From Cadophora sp. MPI-SDFR-AT-0126 (lineage: Eukaryota > Ascomycota > Leotiomycetes > Helotiales > Ploettnerulaceae), in NCBI GenBank assembly GCA_020747065.1, contig JAGMVK010000013.1:682001-746000 (forward strand): a stretch of DNA of 64,000 bases, written 5' to 3'. A model generated the notes under the pieces. The model was not told where the DNA came from and made no database searches. It saw only the letters and a program-made list of their open reading frames with translations. The position numbers and the translations under genes are program-made. This document shows positions 23,783 to 35,833 of this stretch, one piece after another. Numbering within the stretch: position 1 is the stretch's first letter; every line of letters starts with the position of its first letter.

Positions 23783-24885
23783 TTATTTCAAGTCAGCAAA
23801 TGCCGGAGCTTTAGTAGCCATGAATTCTTTCCAAGTCGTGAGCTTGTCGACCAAGATCTGATCAAATTGTTAGTCTCAAATTCATTATTCTTATATTGGA
23901 GAACTTACCGAGTGGCTCTCGTCCAAGCTACCTCCTCCATAGTATCCAAACTCCGATAGAAGTCTCATATTTTGAAGCAATTCTTCCTGCGTCTCAGCCG
24001 GCATGCCTTTCGCGCCTAGACCATCTTTGTAGTCCTGGTGAGAAAGTTCGACGGCCTTGGCAGTCTTTCCAGCTTCCGGAAATTGCTCTTTGAACTCTTT
24101 GACGATCTCGTCGATGGTGTAGTAATCTGTAGCACCATAGATTCGCTTCCCAAGGACTTTCTCCCGGTTGAGCAATATTCCCTTGACGAACTTGCCAACA
24201 TCGTCTGCGGTATTGAGAAGTGGGATGGGTGCAGAAGTTGGAATTGGTAGGGCGAGAGTCCAGTCATTGTCGATTTGGCGCAAAGTTGTGCCCGGAAGAT
24301 TGGACATGTAGAATCCTGGCATGAAGTAGGTTGCTGGCATGCCGGTGCCTCGAATGTACTGTTCTATGTGGGCCTTGGAGTCAAAGTGTAGTACTTTAGT
24401 CAAAACACCTTTGGTCACTGGTAAAATGTCAATGGTAATTCTTCACATCGAATAGTGGCCTTACGTTCAGAGACATTCATCAAGCTACTCCATACGAAGT
24501 GTTGAACTCCAGCTTCTTTTGCGGCATCCGCCATAGCTTGTCCCTGCTTCATTTCGACTTCCGCACTGTGGCTTTCCCAATAATTGGTGACTGCAAAGAC
24601 GGCATATGCTCCTTTCAAGGCATTTTGAAGAGTCGAAGCGTTGTTGAGATCGGCCTTGAGTAAAGCTTAGTATTCGAAATTCGTGAAATCTTGCTAAAGA
24701 CTTACTGCAACGGTTTCGGCCCCCAAAGACTCCAGCGCTTTGGAGGATGGCTTTGAGACGTCCCGAGTGACACCCCGAACAGTCCAATTTTCTCTCATCT
24801 TCGAGTCTCCTAGAATCGCCTTAACGACTGATCCACCCTGGATTCCAGTGGCTCCGAATACTACAAGCACTTTCTTTGCTGCCAT
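23783..24885 (-). CDS. NmrA-like / HSCARG-type NAD(P)-binding protein
   Basis: Atypical short-chain dehydrogenase of the NmrA family, often redox sensors or reductases binding NADP(H). Exons 24706-24885, 24465-24654, 23909-24417 and 23783-23857; 317 aa. The start [20 protein letters not shown] carries the GxxGxxG dinucleotide motif at residues 11-17, followed by NYWE and [11 protein letters not shown]. The catalytic Tyr-x-x-x-Lys of classical SDRs is not evident, as expected for the family. The C-terminal part has the NmrA substrate-side block ([37 protein letters not shown]). The first intron ends in the unusual acceptor CTCAAG. It is unlikely to be the nitrogen regulator NmrA itself; an independent metabolic or detoxifying role is more probable. 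Confidence 0.88.
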
Positions 24886-26405
24886 TTCGAATTTCCGAGT
24901 GATATGTGGTTTAAGCTGGGAATCGAGACAAGTACTAAGAGATCAGAATGTTGTCTGCGGTTTGCTATTGACGAGAAAGTGTAAATGATGAACGTGAAAT
25001 GATGAGGGGAACAATGTAGGATACAGCTTGCTACTTATACTTTTCAATAAAGTTGTCTTCAAGTGTACCTTCTTAGTTCTTACCATCTCCAATCCGTAAT
25101 GTGTCGCAAATCCCCCCATTCGCTAGCCAATCCACCAAAACTTGGCCAAGTTACGAAGGATGACAAAGTACTAACAAGCCTCTCGCTTATGGGCTACAGC
25201 ATACTACACATTGGGGATAGTTGCAAAGTCTGTTGAAACCGCCTCCTTTTGGGCGAGCAGTGCCTCCAATCAATGCCCACAAGGTTCGAGCGGGCCTCCA
25301 CATCCTCGCGATGCCGAGAGCGAAAGGGCGAAGAGCCTGGAGGTTGAATAAGCAAGGCTGCAGATTTCAGATGTCTCCGGAAATGTGTGCGGGCTGAAGA
25401 GAGCAGTTTCATTGGTGGCCGGGAGTTTGAGGAACAAGCCCCGCTGACCAATTTCGAGGTGATCCAAATCGCTCCTTGTGTCCTTACATCACCCACATTA
25501 TAATTATTTCCAGGCCGAACGCATACTCTAATCCAAGATCCATCTTGCAGAGCTCAACTCGGCCTTCGGCTTCGCTATTTTCTTGGTCACTTGTGGTGTT
25601 CATTTTTAACTGTCGATTTGGTCATCAAGTGTTCGGACTTGCTTTGTCAAGATCTCATGAGCCAGACGTCACCGAGTGAGCTTTCAACCAACAAGACCAA
25701 CAGTCAAAAGTTTGGTTAATATTTGTTGGTGTTTTGATTATATTACTTTCAAAGTCTATTTCAGTTAGATCCCCCCGAAGATGTCTTTCCATGAATGGAG
25801 TCTGCGTCTATTTTCAGAGATTCGCGCTGGTTGACGCTCGTGTAGATCTCTTTTACGCGCCCGGAAGAGACCGCCGGATGGAATGTCTGGATGCAGTTTC
25901 ACAGATTCACTAAGCGATGTAGCACCCGTGCAGGATGCTTTAATCAGTCCAGAGCCTAAATCATTTTACAAAAGACTTCGGCGGCTGTGCTGCCAATCAT
26001 CGTCGTCGCGATGGGCCTAGCCAGTCTGTTGGGCCCCCAAACAGTGGCTGGCCAGGCGATTGAGAAGTTTTGAAACCTTGCAGATGGGGGCTGTTATCAA
26101 CATCGTCACACTGGAAGGATCTCCGGCAAAGCTAATGAACTGTCTTTCGGTGGATCGTTTTCCTTGGCTGTTGGTTTTCTGGAGGATCTGTCCAGTTGAA
26201 AGTTAGCAAAATTTACCACCTGCTCTTTCGAGGATACCGAAAGTACTTGCATATGAAACATTCCCCGCATGGAAAGGATAGCCGCCAGTCTACCCTGGAG
26301 TAGGCTTCCTCGAATATCTATTCTACTTTTCTCATATAGCTCATTGTCTCCTGAAGAATTGACAAATTTACATCTTCACCTTGTCCTTTTTGGCGTCACA
26401 TCACT
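24886..26405. other. Divergent intergenic region, 1.5 kb
   Basis: Upstream of both the NmrA-like gene (-) and the glycosylated membrane protein gene (+). No supported gene; presumed promoters. Confidence 0.45.
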
Positions 26406-28700
26406 ATGTCAAGTCGAGGCGTACTAAAATCTGGGCAGAAGCCAGAAATGGTGACTGTTCGATCCATGCGAAGTGGGAGTGACCCATCACTGTTGTCAGG
26501 AAATACCGGCGACCCCGGACCCTCGAAAACAGAACCAGCTCTCATTACATTAAAATGGACGATAGGTTGGGAAACACCAACTTTGATGATTGGAAGCTAT
26601 GCTTTTGGTGTGTCCATGTTTTCTCGGGTGAAGTAGTTTCTGACATGTTAGCTCTGGCGCTTGCTATCACACATCTCGTTTTCTTTCAATATATCGACGG
26701 CAAAGAAGCCGACGGACCAGATCGCATTGCTCCCCAAGCGTATATCACAACAGCTTCAAATGTTATCGCCAACGCATTTGGATTCTCGCTTAGAGCCTCA
26801 CTGGCCATTGCTTTCGTACAACACCTATGGCATCTTCTGCGGATTACGTCTATGAAAGTTTCAACGATCGAGGCACTGTTCTGCGTCAGGGCCAATCCGT
26901 TTCTGCTATTCAAAGCAGCGGTAATACGCGCAACTCCATTACTGTGTGGTCTAGCTAGTATCATGTGGGCGTCGCAAGTTGTGACAAGTTTTCCTCCAGG
27001 TGCTATCAGTGTTACCTCATCACAGACAGTCTCGTTCGTCAATATCTCAGTGCCGTTCTTCAACGCCTCTTTTGTAAGTCTTAGATCACAAATACTGTGT
27101 CTGTTGCATCTCAGCGACTGTTCTTAGGGTGGCGGTTCAGTCGAAGAATACTTTCTAACTCCATCAGATGGGAAACGGTTCAGCTGTTGACGCAAACAAG
27201 TTTTCTCTCAGCTCATTAACACCTTCAGATATCATGGATGGATTTGTCACAGGGCAAGTCCTTTTCTTAGATACTTTCAAGCTACTATATACTAACTCAA
27301 TATCAGCGTTGCCGACACGAATAAAGATGCTAATCTAATCAACCGATTGGCAAAGCAAGTCCTCGTATCAGGCGAGGCCTTCAATATGCCTTCGCCATGC
27401 GGAGTCAATTGTTCCTACGTGATCGAATTCGAGGGTCCGTACATGTTATGTAATACGACCACAACATCAACTCGATTTGATGATGCTAGCCAGATATTTC
27501 CAATCTATACTGGAAGATGGATACAGCCTTTCGGTTCGCAACTCAATCCAGCTGCTCGCTCGAACAGCACGTATACACAAGCCCGCTTTAACAGCACGAC
27601 TCTCTTCCCTTTGGAAGTCAACGGCACAGAGTTCGGATCAGGAAAGAACTCTTCTGCAATTATGCAACAGAACAACACAATTTGTCTCCCAGCACGGGCC
27701 AAATACTCTGTCAACAACACATATAATAACAACGTGCTCAGAAGGAGCTTTTCTGCAGAGCCAATCGACAGGCTGACTAACCTGGTGATTCGTTCGAAAG
27801 ACGGTACAATGCCAGTTCCAGGTTTTGTCTTACCTTTCTCAAGCCCACCAGCTTTAGGCACAGCACCAGCGAATTGGAGCGCCGAAGCATTAAACCTGTA
27901 CAGAGACAACAACATGATTACTATCTTCTCGTCAATGATGTCTTGGTTGAATGGAACTTTCGAAGGTTTCTTGCCCACTGGTACAGGAGTGACGACTGTG
28001 GGTCCGGGAGAGTACGAATCATTTCTACTAGAATGGAGTGAGCAACTCTCCACAACCAGGAGTGGATTGACTGTGAGCTTTGGAGGTATGTTCTTCCTAT
28101 CTCAGACCAACATACTTTGTTAATGCATCTCTAGCACTGGCTGGGACGCAAATCGATAGTACTCGCTTTAATGCTGCTTTCGGCCGCTACTCTCCTGGAG
28201 ACGATACTCACCCTGCTTTCGACATCACGCAAGACTTAATGAATGAGTACTTATTCAACATGACCACCTCCATGATGGTGACTTACGGTACCTGGACGAC
28301 ACTTGCCAATGCAACCAGATTAACAACTCACAATGTCTATCAGTTCTCACAGCCTCTCAGCTTGCTTCTTCCATACTTCATAACATTGTTCGTCTCTTTG
28401 CCCTTTGTAGTCATCGGTTGCCTCTCTCTATTTCGAAATGGTGTATCTGCTATGGATGGCAGCTTCACACAAATTATCACCACGTCGACTGGAAGTGCAA
28501 CTCTGGACCGAGCTGCAGCAGGTGGTTGTTTGGGAGGTGAAGAGAGTTTGCCAGATGAATTGAAAGACTTGAAGATTCAGTTTGGGGAGTTTGTGGGTAG
28601 AGAAGACCCAGGAAGGATCAAGCGTGCTGGTTTTGGAGTAAAAGGCGAGGTCAAACCTCTGGAAAAAGGTGGCAACTATGGAATTGCGAGGTGGATCTGA
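26406..28700 (+). CDS. Large fungal glycosylated membrane protein of unknown function
   Basis: Exons 26406-26607, 26652-27073, 27168-27253, 27307-28085 and 28135-28700; phases close to 684 aa. Membrane segments follow a hydrophilic N-terminus: LKWTIGWETPTLMIGSYAFA (about 50-70), a second set at about 110-135, and one at about 165-190. Then comes a long, probably extracellular domain rich in N-glycosylation sites (many N-x-S/T) and Cys pairs. A C-terminal membrane helix (FSQPLSLLLPYFITLFVSLP region) and a cytosolic tail follow. This matches a fungal family often labelled 'formylmethionine deformylase-like' in databases; no deformylase motif is visible, so I do not accept that function. The third intron appears to use a GC donor (GCAAGT at 27254). 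Confidence 0.8.
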
Positions 28701-29326
28701 GAAAACTCAATGCTTTCAACCGACTTAAAAGTTTCTACAGCTTTTAAATCTCCTTTCTACCATGTCCTTTCCAAGAATAGCTGACGATCCTGGTCATTCT
28801 ACCTCAAGGCTAACTGTTCGAAGACAGATGCTCGTGACAGGTCTTTCAATGACAGGTATGCAATCCAGCTTACCTCTTTGGTCACCCAAGACGCTTTCAC
28901 GGGACTTTCCCAAAGTGTCTTTTCTTCATCTCGTGTACCTGGTGCACAAATGGTATTTTCCCCAGTCCTTTAACTAACTTCTATTGTTCACTTCGAAGTG
29001 ATAGCAGAGCCATGTGTCCACATTGGGACTAAGAAAACTCTAGCCTAGCTCACTACTCACCTTGTTATCCATCGATGCAGCAAGGCTCAACAAACAGTAT
29101 CACCGCACTCCGAATCGACACAGAAGACCAACCATAGGCGCAATCCGAAGGCATATACATCTTGCTGTAAACCACTACCAGCATCTCTTCGTCAAAATAG
29201 AATAGCGCCATTCTAATTGAGACTTCTGAATATTATTGTACCTCTGCTCCGTTGAAAAGAAGGAAGCCTTTCCTTGCCCTCAGAACGGTCCATGCATCAA
29301 CTCTTCATCTCTCACGCTCGCTCCTA
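28701..29326. other. Intergenic
   Basis: Downstream of the membrane protein gene. A 71-codon frame at 28762 has no recognisable content. Nothing else seen. Confidence 0.45.
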
Positions 29327-30115
29327 ACGCGAGCATCGAAAGGTAAACGATCAACACATACACTCTGATCCACACTCCTCCCACATTCCTGTTACTTCTC
29401 CTTTCGAACTCGTTTTTACGCTTCTGTCTGCATTTCTCTTAGCAGCTACTTGTGACAGCTACTCGCAGCACCTACGTGCTTACCAAGTCCTCAACCAACG
29501 ACTCTCTGAGATCGATCAGAGCAAAGCGCTTCCACACTTCCGCATAGCACCGTTTTTCAATCCCCTCAGGAGCCACGGACGAGAGTTTCTCTGGATCGAA
29601 TGGAATTCCGAATCGCATATCCTACGAAACACAAGGGCATTCTCCAACTGAGCAATTGGCAGCTCTTGACTATCAAGCACGATACTTGCGAATGCGCCAG
29701 CATGACGACTCCACCACCCCTGGGAATCACAACACGCAGAGTGCATCCACGAGAGCATGTACCCCGATTAACCACTTCCCCAGCAAGGTCTACTTACCCT
29801 GAGATCCAAGTAAGTACTCATTTCTCAACCTGCTTGGCCTAACTCCCAAGTGGAAAATGTCTGGCACATCGCTGACAAGTTACCTCATGGAAGCTCCCAG
29901 TAGACCCTCGCTGGCTGGATGGCTGGTTGGCTATCAAAAGACGACTCCACCCGGACATATTCAAACAAATCCACCCGGAAACTACTCGCTACGTTGCACA
30001 GCCCTCCCCGAGCAGGCAACTCATCAGATACGTGAACGCTAGCAAGCACGATGACGCTTTGAACGAGATCTTTGGGTCTGCATGCGTTCAGTGCTTGCGC
30101 GTAGAGGGCGTATGA
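29327..30115 (+). pseudogene. Probable decayed protein-coding gene with frame shifts, family unknown
   Basis: Protein-like translation continues across this stretch but in changing frames. Segment A (29327-29651) is open without an ATG and ends SHGREFLWIEWNSESHILRN...AFSN, then TGA. Segment B, in another frame from about 29645, reads NWQLLTIKHDTCECASM...TYPEIQ up to a GTAAGT donor at 29810. After a possible 41-nt intron, segment C reads VENVWHIADKLPHG, and from about 29890 segment D continues in yet another frame (VDPRWLDGWLAIKRRLHPDI...ASKHDDALNEIFGSACVQCL) to a TGA at 30113. The segments have the amino-acid composition of conserved soluble protein, not of random translation. I do not recognise the family. 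Alternatives are unseen introns or sequencing errors. Confidence 0.4.
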
Positions 30116-31915
30116 TTCCTCTCGAGGGCAGGAAGAGATCCTCGCCAGGCCGGACAGAAAGCTGCCACCAGACTGAATGGTGCGAACCAGCCACTGAAGT
30201 GCTTGACGCGATTTTCACTGGCCATAGTGGCAACCTGCTATCTCCTTGCCAGGACCAAGGCGGCCGTCGAAATGCTTCATCTGAGTCTCACAAGTCCTGA
30301 TCGACAAGCAACCACCTCATCGAACCGTGCAAGGCCTCCACAGAAGTGCTTGACTCGACAGTCGTCTGCTCAGATTCATGGAGTATGGTTGTATCATGTT
30401 GTCCCTTGTTGAAAATGGGGTTGGGAACCGCGCCACAAAGCTCACTGGCAGCTTGCAGATAAGTCCCCACCCCGATATGATACATTCGTACAGTTACTGA
30501 GCAGCCCAAAAAATCAGGTACACCATGGCTATCCTCCGAAAATTGCAACCCGAGTCTCGAAGCCCACTCGGGACATTGAACCTCATTCGAACATGCACCT
30601 ACTTCCCACCCAGCATTTCCAGGCTGGGCACGGCAGCGCTTGACAGTCTCAATGAGTTCCAAAAGGGACATTCTGCATCTCTAGTCCACGAAAATACCTT
30701 CCTCCGACGCGGAGTCTCCACGCCTGCTCAGAACATGGAGCCTTCTCTTGCTGAATGAGACACGAAGCCGATGCCAGCTTTCAAGATGCTTTTGCATGTC
30801 CATGGAACACCTAGTGGAGCACTTCGACAAGAGTCTTGAAAGATGTCACCACATCTATTCTGTACATACGCAGCTCGTCCTACACCATACGAAGTTCAAA
30901 TCCCAATCAACCGCCAAACGACGCCATGGAGGAAGGCGCTCCATTTCAAAGCAGCAACACCACCAGCAAAGGATACTACCACCACAGACATTGCAGGAAA
31001 GCAACGTCACAACGTCTCAGAAAGTCCCATCATCAATACAAGACATTGCAGTTCCCTGGGAACGACCATTAATCCCAAGCCCGGGCTCCAGCCAACCTGT
31101 CCAATTACCAAGAAGCCAAAAATGATGACTTGCAAAGTCACCAAACCAGCTCAACACCTCAAGTTCACATCTTTCAGACCACGATTTGGCACATCTAGGA
31201 CTCAAAATGGCAATATGGTCCGACTCAACATCCTCGGTGTGATAAAAGCTAGCTATCGACGTCGTTTCCGACACCGTCTGAATTCTCAAGTCCAAAGCAT
31301 CAACAAAAGTCGCCACACTTCTACGGATAATAAATACTGTAGAGATCAGCACTGGCTTTGTTAAGGAGAAGATTTCGAGAGGCCGCAAGATAGTTTCCGG
31401 ATCATGAATCGCTATATCAAAACGTCGACATCTACTTGAGACATTGGATTTACAATTTCGAGCAGAGTAGAGGACTGCACTCATCCCAAATATGCAGACG
31501 AAGATCTTCTCAATACGAAAGTACTGGAAGCAAAATAGCACAATCAGAAAACAGACAACATGAAACTGGGATTCAGAACAGAAGGAACTCACTGCCATAT
31601 CATGACCAACTTGGTTAGATGCAGATCCTTGTCCATGTCACACAGAACCCAGAAACCCCCTTCAATGTCACAAAACACGCCAAACACAATAAAATTTAGA
31701 CAGAGTCCTTTATTCTCAATACCCGGCCTACCACGTCAAAGTTGTCTATGCGCAAACGAACCCCTGATGAATCCACCCTATCAAATGGGAAGCAAAGATA
31801 TCCACTATGCCGATGCAAGCACAAGCAATACGGATCCAATAGATGCTATCCATAACCTATCAGCGATTCCATGAGCAAAGATACAAAGCAATGCTGATGT
31901 GGTTCGATAGTAAGC
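30116..31915. other. Unassigned 1.8 kb with overlapping open frames
   Basis: Open frames of 173 codons (30843-31364, +) and 193 codons (31017-31598, -) overlap on opposite strands; neither shows a domain, so at most one could be real. The rest holds only short frames. It may be more of the decaying locus to the left. Confidence 0.35.
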
Positions 31916-33631
31916 CTAAGCAATGATGAAATCGGACATGCTGGTGGCATCCTCATCAATCATAGCGTCCAGATCATGGCTGGTGAGCTTTTCTGGGAAC
32001 TTCATTTTTGACACAACACCAATGAAGATCTCATCCTTGCTCATGATAGTCATGATGGTTGCGGTACCTTGAAGTGGTCGATTGAAATAATCCGAATCAC
32101 CACCAGAGGCCTGGGCGTGGACGGTGCTCTTCATATAGTGTGAGCCGACAGAGAGAGCTTCAGCAATGTCGAGTCTGGAGAGACCTTCGTCAGCAGATCA
32201 TTCCAGGTCGCTCTGGTCCAAGTTATTTGACAGACAAATATGGCAATGGAAACTGGTACTTACTCTCCACAACCTGGCCAACATGAACATTTTCCGTATT
32301 GCATTGTGCGGGGGATATTTGTGTTCAACATCCAAATGGCGGGTTGATCACCCTCAGGACCAGTCTGGCCATCTGAAGGCATGCCGACCTCGATGAGGAA
32401 TATCTTATCAGCTCCATCAAATCCATCTGGATGAGTAGATGATCAGCGTATGCAATAAATTATACAGATTGAGAGGCTTACGATATGCAACGGCACCTGG
32501 ACGAACGAAACCACAGTCGTTATTGTTGCATTTCTTGTCAGTTGTGATGATTACCTCGTTGCGGGATGGAACCAGGGTATCTGCCAGGATCTGCGACGTG
32601 GGAGAACCACCAGTGCCGTTGGAGTTTGCATAGGCTAAGGAAGCTCCGTAGTGACTTTGGCAGAGTTAGCTATGTTCGCTGTCTTCTTCTTTCCGGAAAT
32701 ATGCAAGGACTGGCTTATAGTTTCAGATAGAGCTGGAAACTTACTTGTCAAAAACACCAGAACCTTGACCTCCGAAGTTGCCAAGGAATACCAGGTTCTC
32801 GGCAATTTGAGAGGATGCTTCATAATAGCCAATTCTCTTATAAGAGTTCTTGAGATTCGAGATATCCTTACTGTCAACCATGTCATCAGCAATGGATGGA
32901 GCGGTAGGCTTTGGAACAGCTGGCAGATGTTAGCATTAGCTTCGACAGAGGAACCTGATGTCCCTACCAGAGGTTGGCTTGTCGTCAATCTTTGTTGCGC
33001 CGACTCCACCGGCTTCACTGGCTGGGCAGATTGTGGTCTTGGCCAAGGTAGCGAAAGTAGTTGGCAAGGTAGTGGTTAAGCCATTGGCGGAGGGTCCGAA
33101 CCAGTTATTCTCCCATGAGACAACCTGTCCATCAATCGTGGCAACAACTTGATCCTTCTTAGCAAGCTTCAAGTAATTGGCGTTGTTGGCAGCGTTCGAG
33201 TGGGAGTGCTTATGACCATGGCCGACGCGCTTCTCAGACTTGTGATCAGAATGACCGGGAATGTATACGGCGACCTGCTTAACCAAGGCTGGACCACGAA
33301 TGTGGAGTGAGAGCTGTCGATGGTCAGTCAGAAAAGGTGCAGTGATTTTGAAGAAACAGCATCAGGAAACTTACCTCTTCATCAAATGGGGAGAGTCTAC
33401 CATTGAAATGCTTGGTGGAAGTACCGCAAGCGCCATTTCCAGACATACTGATGACCTCTTCATAGGAACCAGAGTGACCAACATTCTTGTAACGAACTGC
33501 CTTGACGGCCTGGCAATAGTAGTTACCCTCGATCAGCTTGGCACCTTCTGGCAGAGATCACTCCATCCCAATCCGAAGAAAAGGAATGATGCGAACATAA
33601 CCAGAACGAGATGAAGGTTGATAGACTTCAT
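31916..33631 (-). CDS. TOS1-like cell-wall protein, with a frame break after the signal peptide
   Basis: Secreted wall protein of the Tos1 family (DUF2403 plus DUF2401). Exons 33375-33631, 32968-33313, 32745-32919, 32482-32654, 32264-32426 and 31916-32174; about 457 aa. The N-terminal domain shows GNYYCQAVKAVRYKNVGHSG and LSPFDEELSLHIRGPALVKQ. The C-terminal domain shows YYEASSQIAENLVFLGNFGG, DKKCNNNDCGFVRPGAVAYH, PAIWMLNTNIPRTMQYGKCS, CWPGCGELDIAEAL and STVHAQASGGDSDYF. All introns close in phase except within exon 1: the ATG at 33631 opens a good signal peptide (HLVLVMFASFLFFGLG) that runs into a TGA, while the mature domain lies in another frame from about 33549. One base is missing relative to an open frame, or a cryptic 65-nt intron is present. 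Possibly a pseudogene. Confidence 0.82.
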
Positions 33632-34823
33632 AGCGACGACGATGTCGTGATGATTGAAGTATATATGGTACCTCAAGGCAGATCGACGCGTCGTGTCGGT
33701 CTTGAGTAGAGAATCAGCTGGTCGCGAACAAATCCACGATCAGCGAAGGAATGCAGGAGGAAACAAAATGGTGTCTGTAAGACTAGGAAGCACAGCTGCG
33801 CTAATGGGATGTTTGTGGAAAAGAGATATGGTGCAAATGAAAGGAAGGTTGGTGTTGTGAAGAAAACTTTCGAGGTTGGTTGTTTACGTTCCTCTTGGCG
33901 TCCTCGAGGCGAACATCTTCGAAGGCAGGAGCGAGAGGCGCTAACGATGCGCTAGCAACCCAAATAGGGATCACTGCCCAAGACTGATTGTAGATACTTG
34001 GGTAGGTGACGAGACATTGTGTTGGAAAAGCTGATTGTCGTCCTTTGTTCAATATCTCATAGGGACGTCGTGTCCCAGAGACTTTGTTTGGCTTCCTGGA
34101 CAGGCATCCCTGCACCAGGTTCTGGTGTATTGCTCTCTTGCTCAAAGCCAATGACGTACGCCACCAGAGCTTCTTGAAAGGAATGTTGTACATGAACCTC
34201 GACCGGAGAGCTGTGAGAGGACTGCGTTGGTTGTTTGGAGAGGAAGAGCAGGGAGAGAAGAGCGGTATTTATAGCCAGGAGATTCACAGAATCTGTCCCC
34301 TCTCGAATAGGAAATGGGTGAATGGCAAGTAGGAAAGGGCCATGGGCATGATACTAGGTATGACGTTCTTCTCTTGCGCATCGCCCTTCTTGCTTTGGAT
34401 TGGACTTTGACACCAACTGAACCATATAGTCGACACCTTCCTCTGCAGACTGTGTACATACAGACTGCCGGGCAGGATCTGATCGCCAAGAAATAAGTCA
34501 GAGTACAGAAGACTATGCATTGGCAGTACACTTACAAACAGTACTCGGCTAATTATCCATAGCACCTGATCATCTCCAGCTGATGGGCAGAATGAAACGG
34601 ACAGAACTCAAGAGCACGAAGCAAAGTGTGAACTGCAGCACATTATACAGTTGCAAGGCTTTCCTAAGGGCAGTTCTCTGGAGCCAACGAAATGAAGTCA
34701 CTGGTTTCTTCATCCAAAGATGCAAGGCACTCTTCGGTTGTGGTAAACATTGAATCTTTAAGGTTTAACTATGTCCAAGAATATTCCCGAATATACACCA
34801 AACACCCCTCCATCTATTTTCCT
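33632..34823. other. Intergenic, TOS1-like promoter and Asp f 4-like 3' region
   Basis: About 1.2 kb. A TATAAATA-like box lies at about 34266-34275 on the minus strand. It would give the TOS1-like gene a leader of roughly 600 nt. No gene supported; the open frames on both strands have no domain. Confidence 0.4.
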
Positions 34824-35833
34824 CTACGAGATAACTCCTCCCATCTTTGTTGTCAAGTGCATGGTGGTGCCTGGAACGTAACAACTTCCGTCACTGCCTC
34901 CAATTGGTGTGTACTCAGCCAGCCAGAAGTTCTCAGTTCTTGAGCTGACACAGGAGTTCTCCTCGGAGGAGATAGTCATGTCGTAGTTGTTGCTGTTCTT
35001 GCTCAAGATAGCAGAGTAGTCGAATCCGCTGCCCTCGGATCTGAACTGTGCCTCTCCCCAGACCGTGGCATACGCACCAGATGCGGTGAAGTCGTCACAG
35101 GCCTCGGCCCATGCGGTTTGAGTGTTGTCTTGGAAAGCGACGATCTGTGACTTTCCAGGCTGAAGAACGAATGTGAGAGTGGTGTCCTTTGGAGCAAGTG
35201 CCGAGCCGGAAAGATCCTTGAGATCAGAACCAATCTTGTTCCAGATGTTGATGGTCATGCTCTTGGAACCGGTGTTGATGAAGGTATTGGTGAAGTCGTA
35301 TCCAGAGGTGGAGCTGACCTTGATGATGTTGCTTCCATATGGAGAGCCGTAGTTCCCTCTGTAGTGATCACCCAACGATCCTGAAGCAGTTGTTGCGGTT
35401 CCAAAAGTCTTGCGAGAGTTCGAGGCACCGACAAGGCCATTCCAAAGAGCCGAGACATCATCGACAATATCAGAGACGACTGAGCTGGCGCTGACAGTGT
35501 CGGCGGCGCTGGACTTAGCAGCTGCAGTTGTGGCTGCGGGCTTCGCGGCAGCGACAGCAGGAGCGGGAGTTGCGACGGCAACTGCGGCGGTAGTTGAGCT
35601 AGCCTGTCCAGCTGCGTATGCGGACTTCCAGTCGATTCCCATGTTAGCCCAATCGAGAGACTCCCAGTCAACACTACCAAGGATGTTAGTCTAATCCGAC
35701 TCCCGAGCATTGATGGGGATGCTTACTCCTTCTTCTGGTGGGCACGACGGTGAAGATGAGCGTGAGTAGGACCAGCCACGGCCTCGCCGATCAAGGCGGC
35801 CATCATCAAAGTGGAAACAGTTGAGCAACGCAT
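34824..35833 (-). CDS. Secreted Asp f 4-like cell-wall/allergen family protein
   Basis: Exons 35727-35833 and 34824-35673; 318 aa. A clear signal peptide (MRCSTVSTLMMAALIGEAVA) is followed by a His/Arg-rich pro-segment with an RR dibasic site (HLHRRAHQKK, Kex2-like). An Ala/Thr-rich low-complexity linker (about 55-105) precedes a folded domain (about 130-318) resembling Aspergillus Asp f 4: GNYGSPYGSNIIKV, NIWNKIGSD, LTFVLQPGKSQIVAFQD and TVWGEAQFRS. The function of the family is not established beyond being secreted or wall-associated and allergenic in Aspergillus. It is in tandem with the TOS1-like wall gene, suggesting a shared cell-surface theme. The intron has a GACTAAC branch site and a GGTAG acceptor. 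Confidence 0.85.

Noticed and set aside
19494..24885. A secondary-metabolite cluster around the FAD monooxygenase and NmrA-like gene
   Set aside because: No backbone synthase, transporter or regulator nearby, and the housekeeping PEX13 lies between them.
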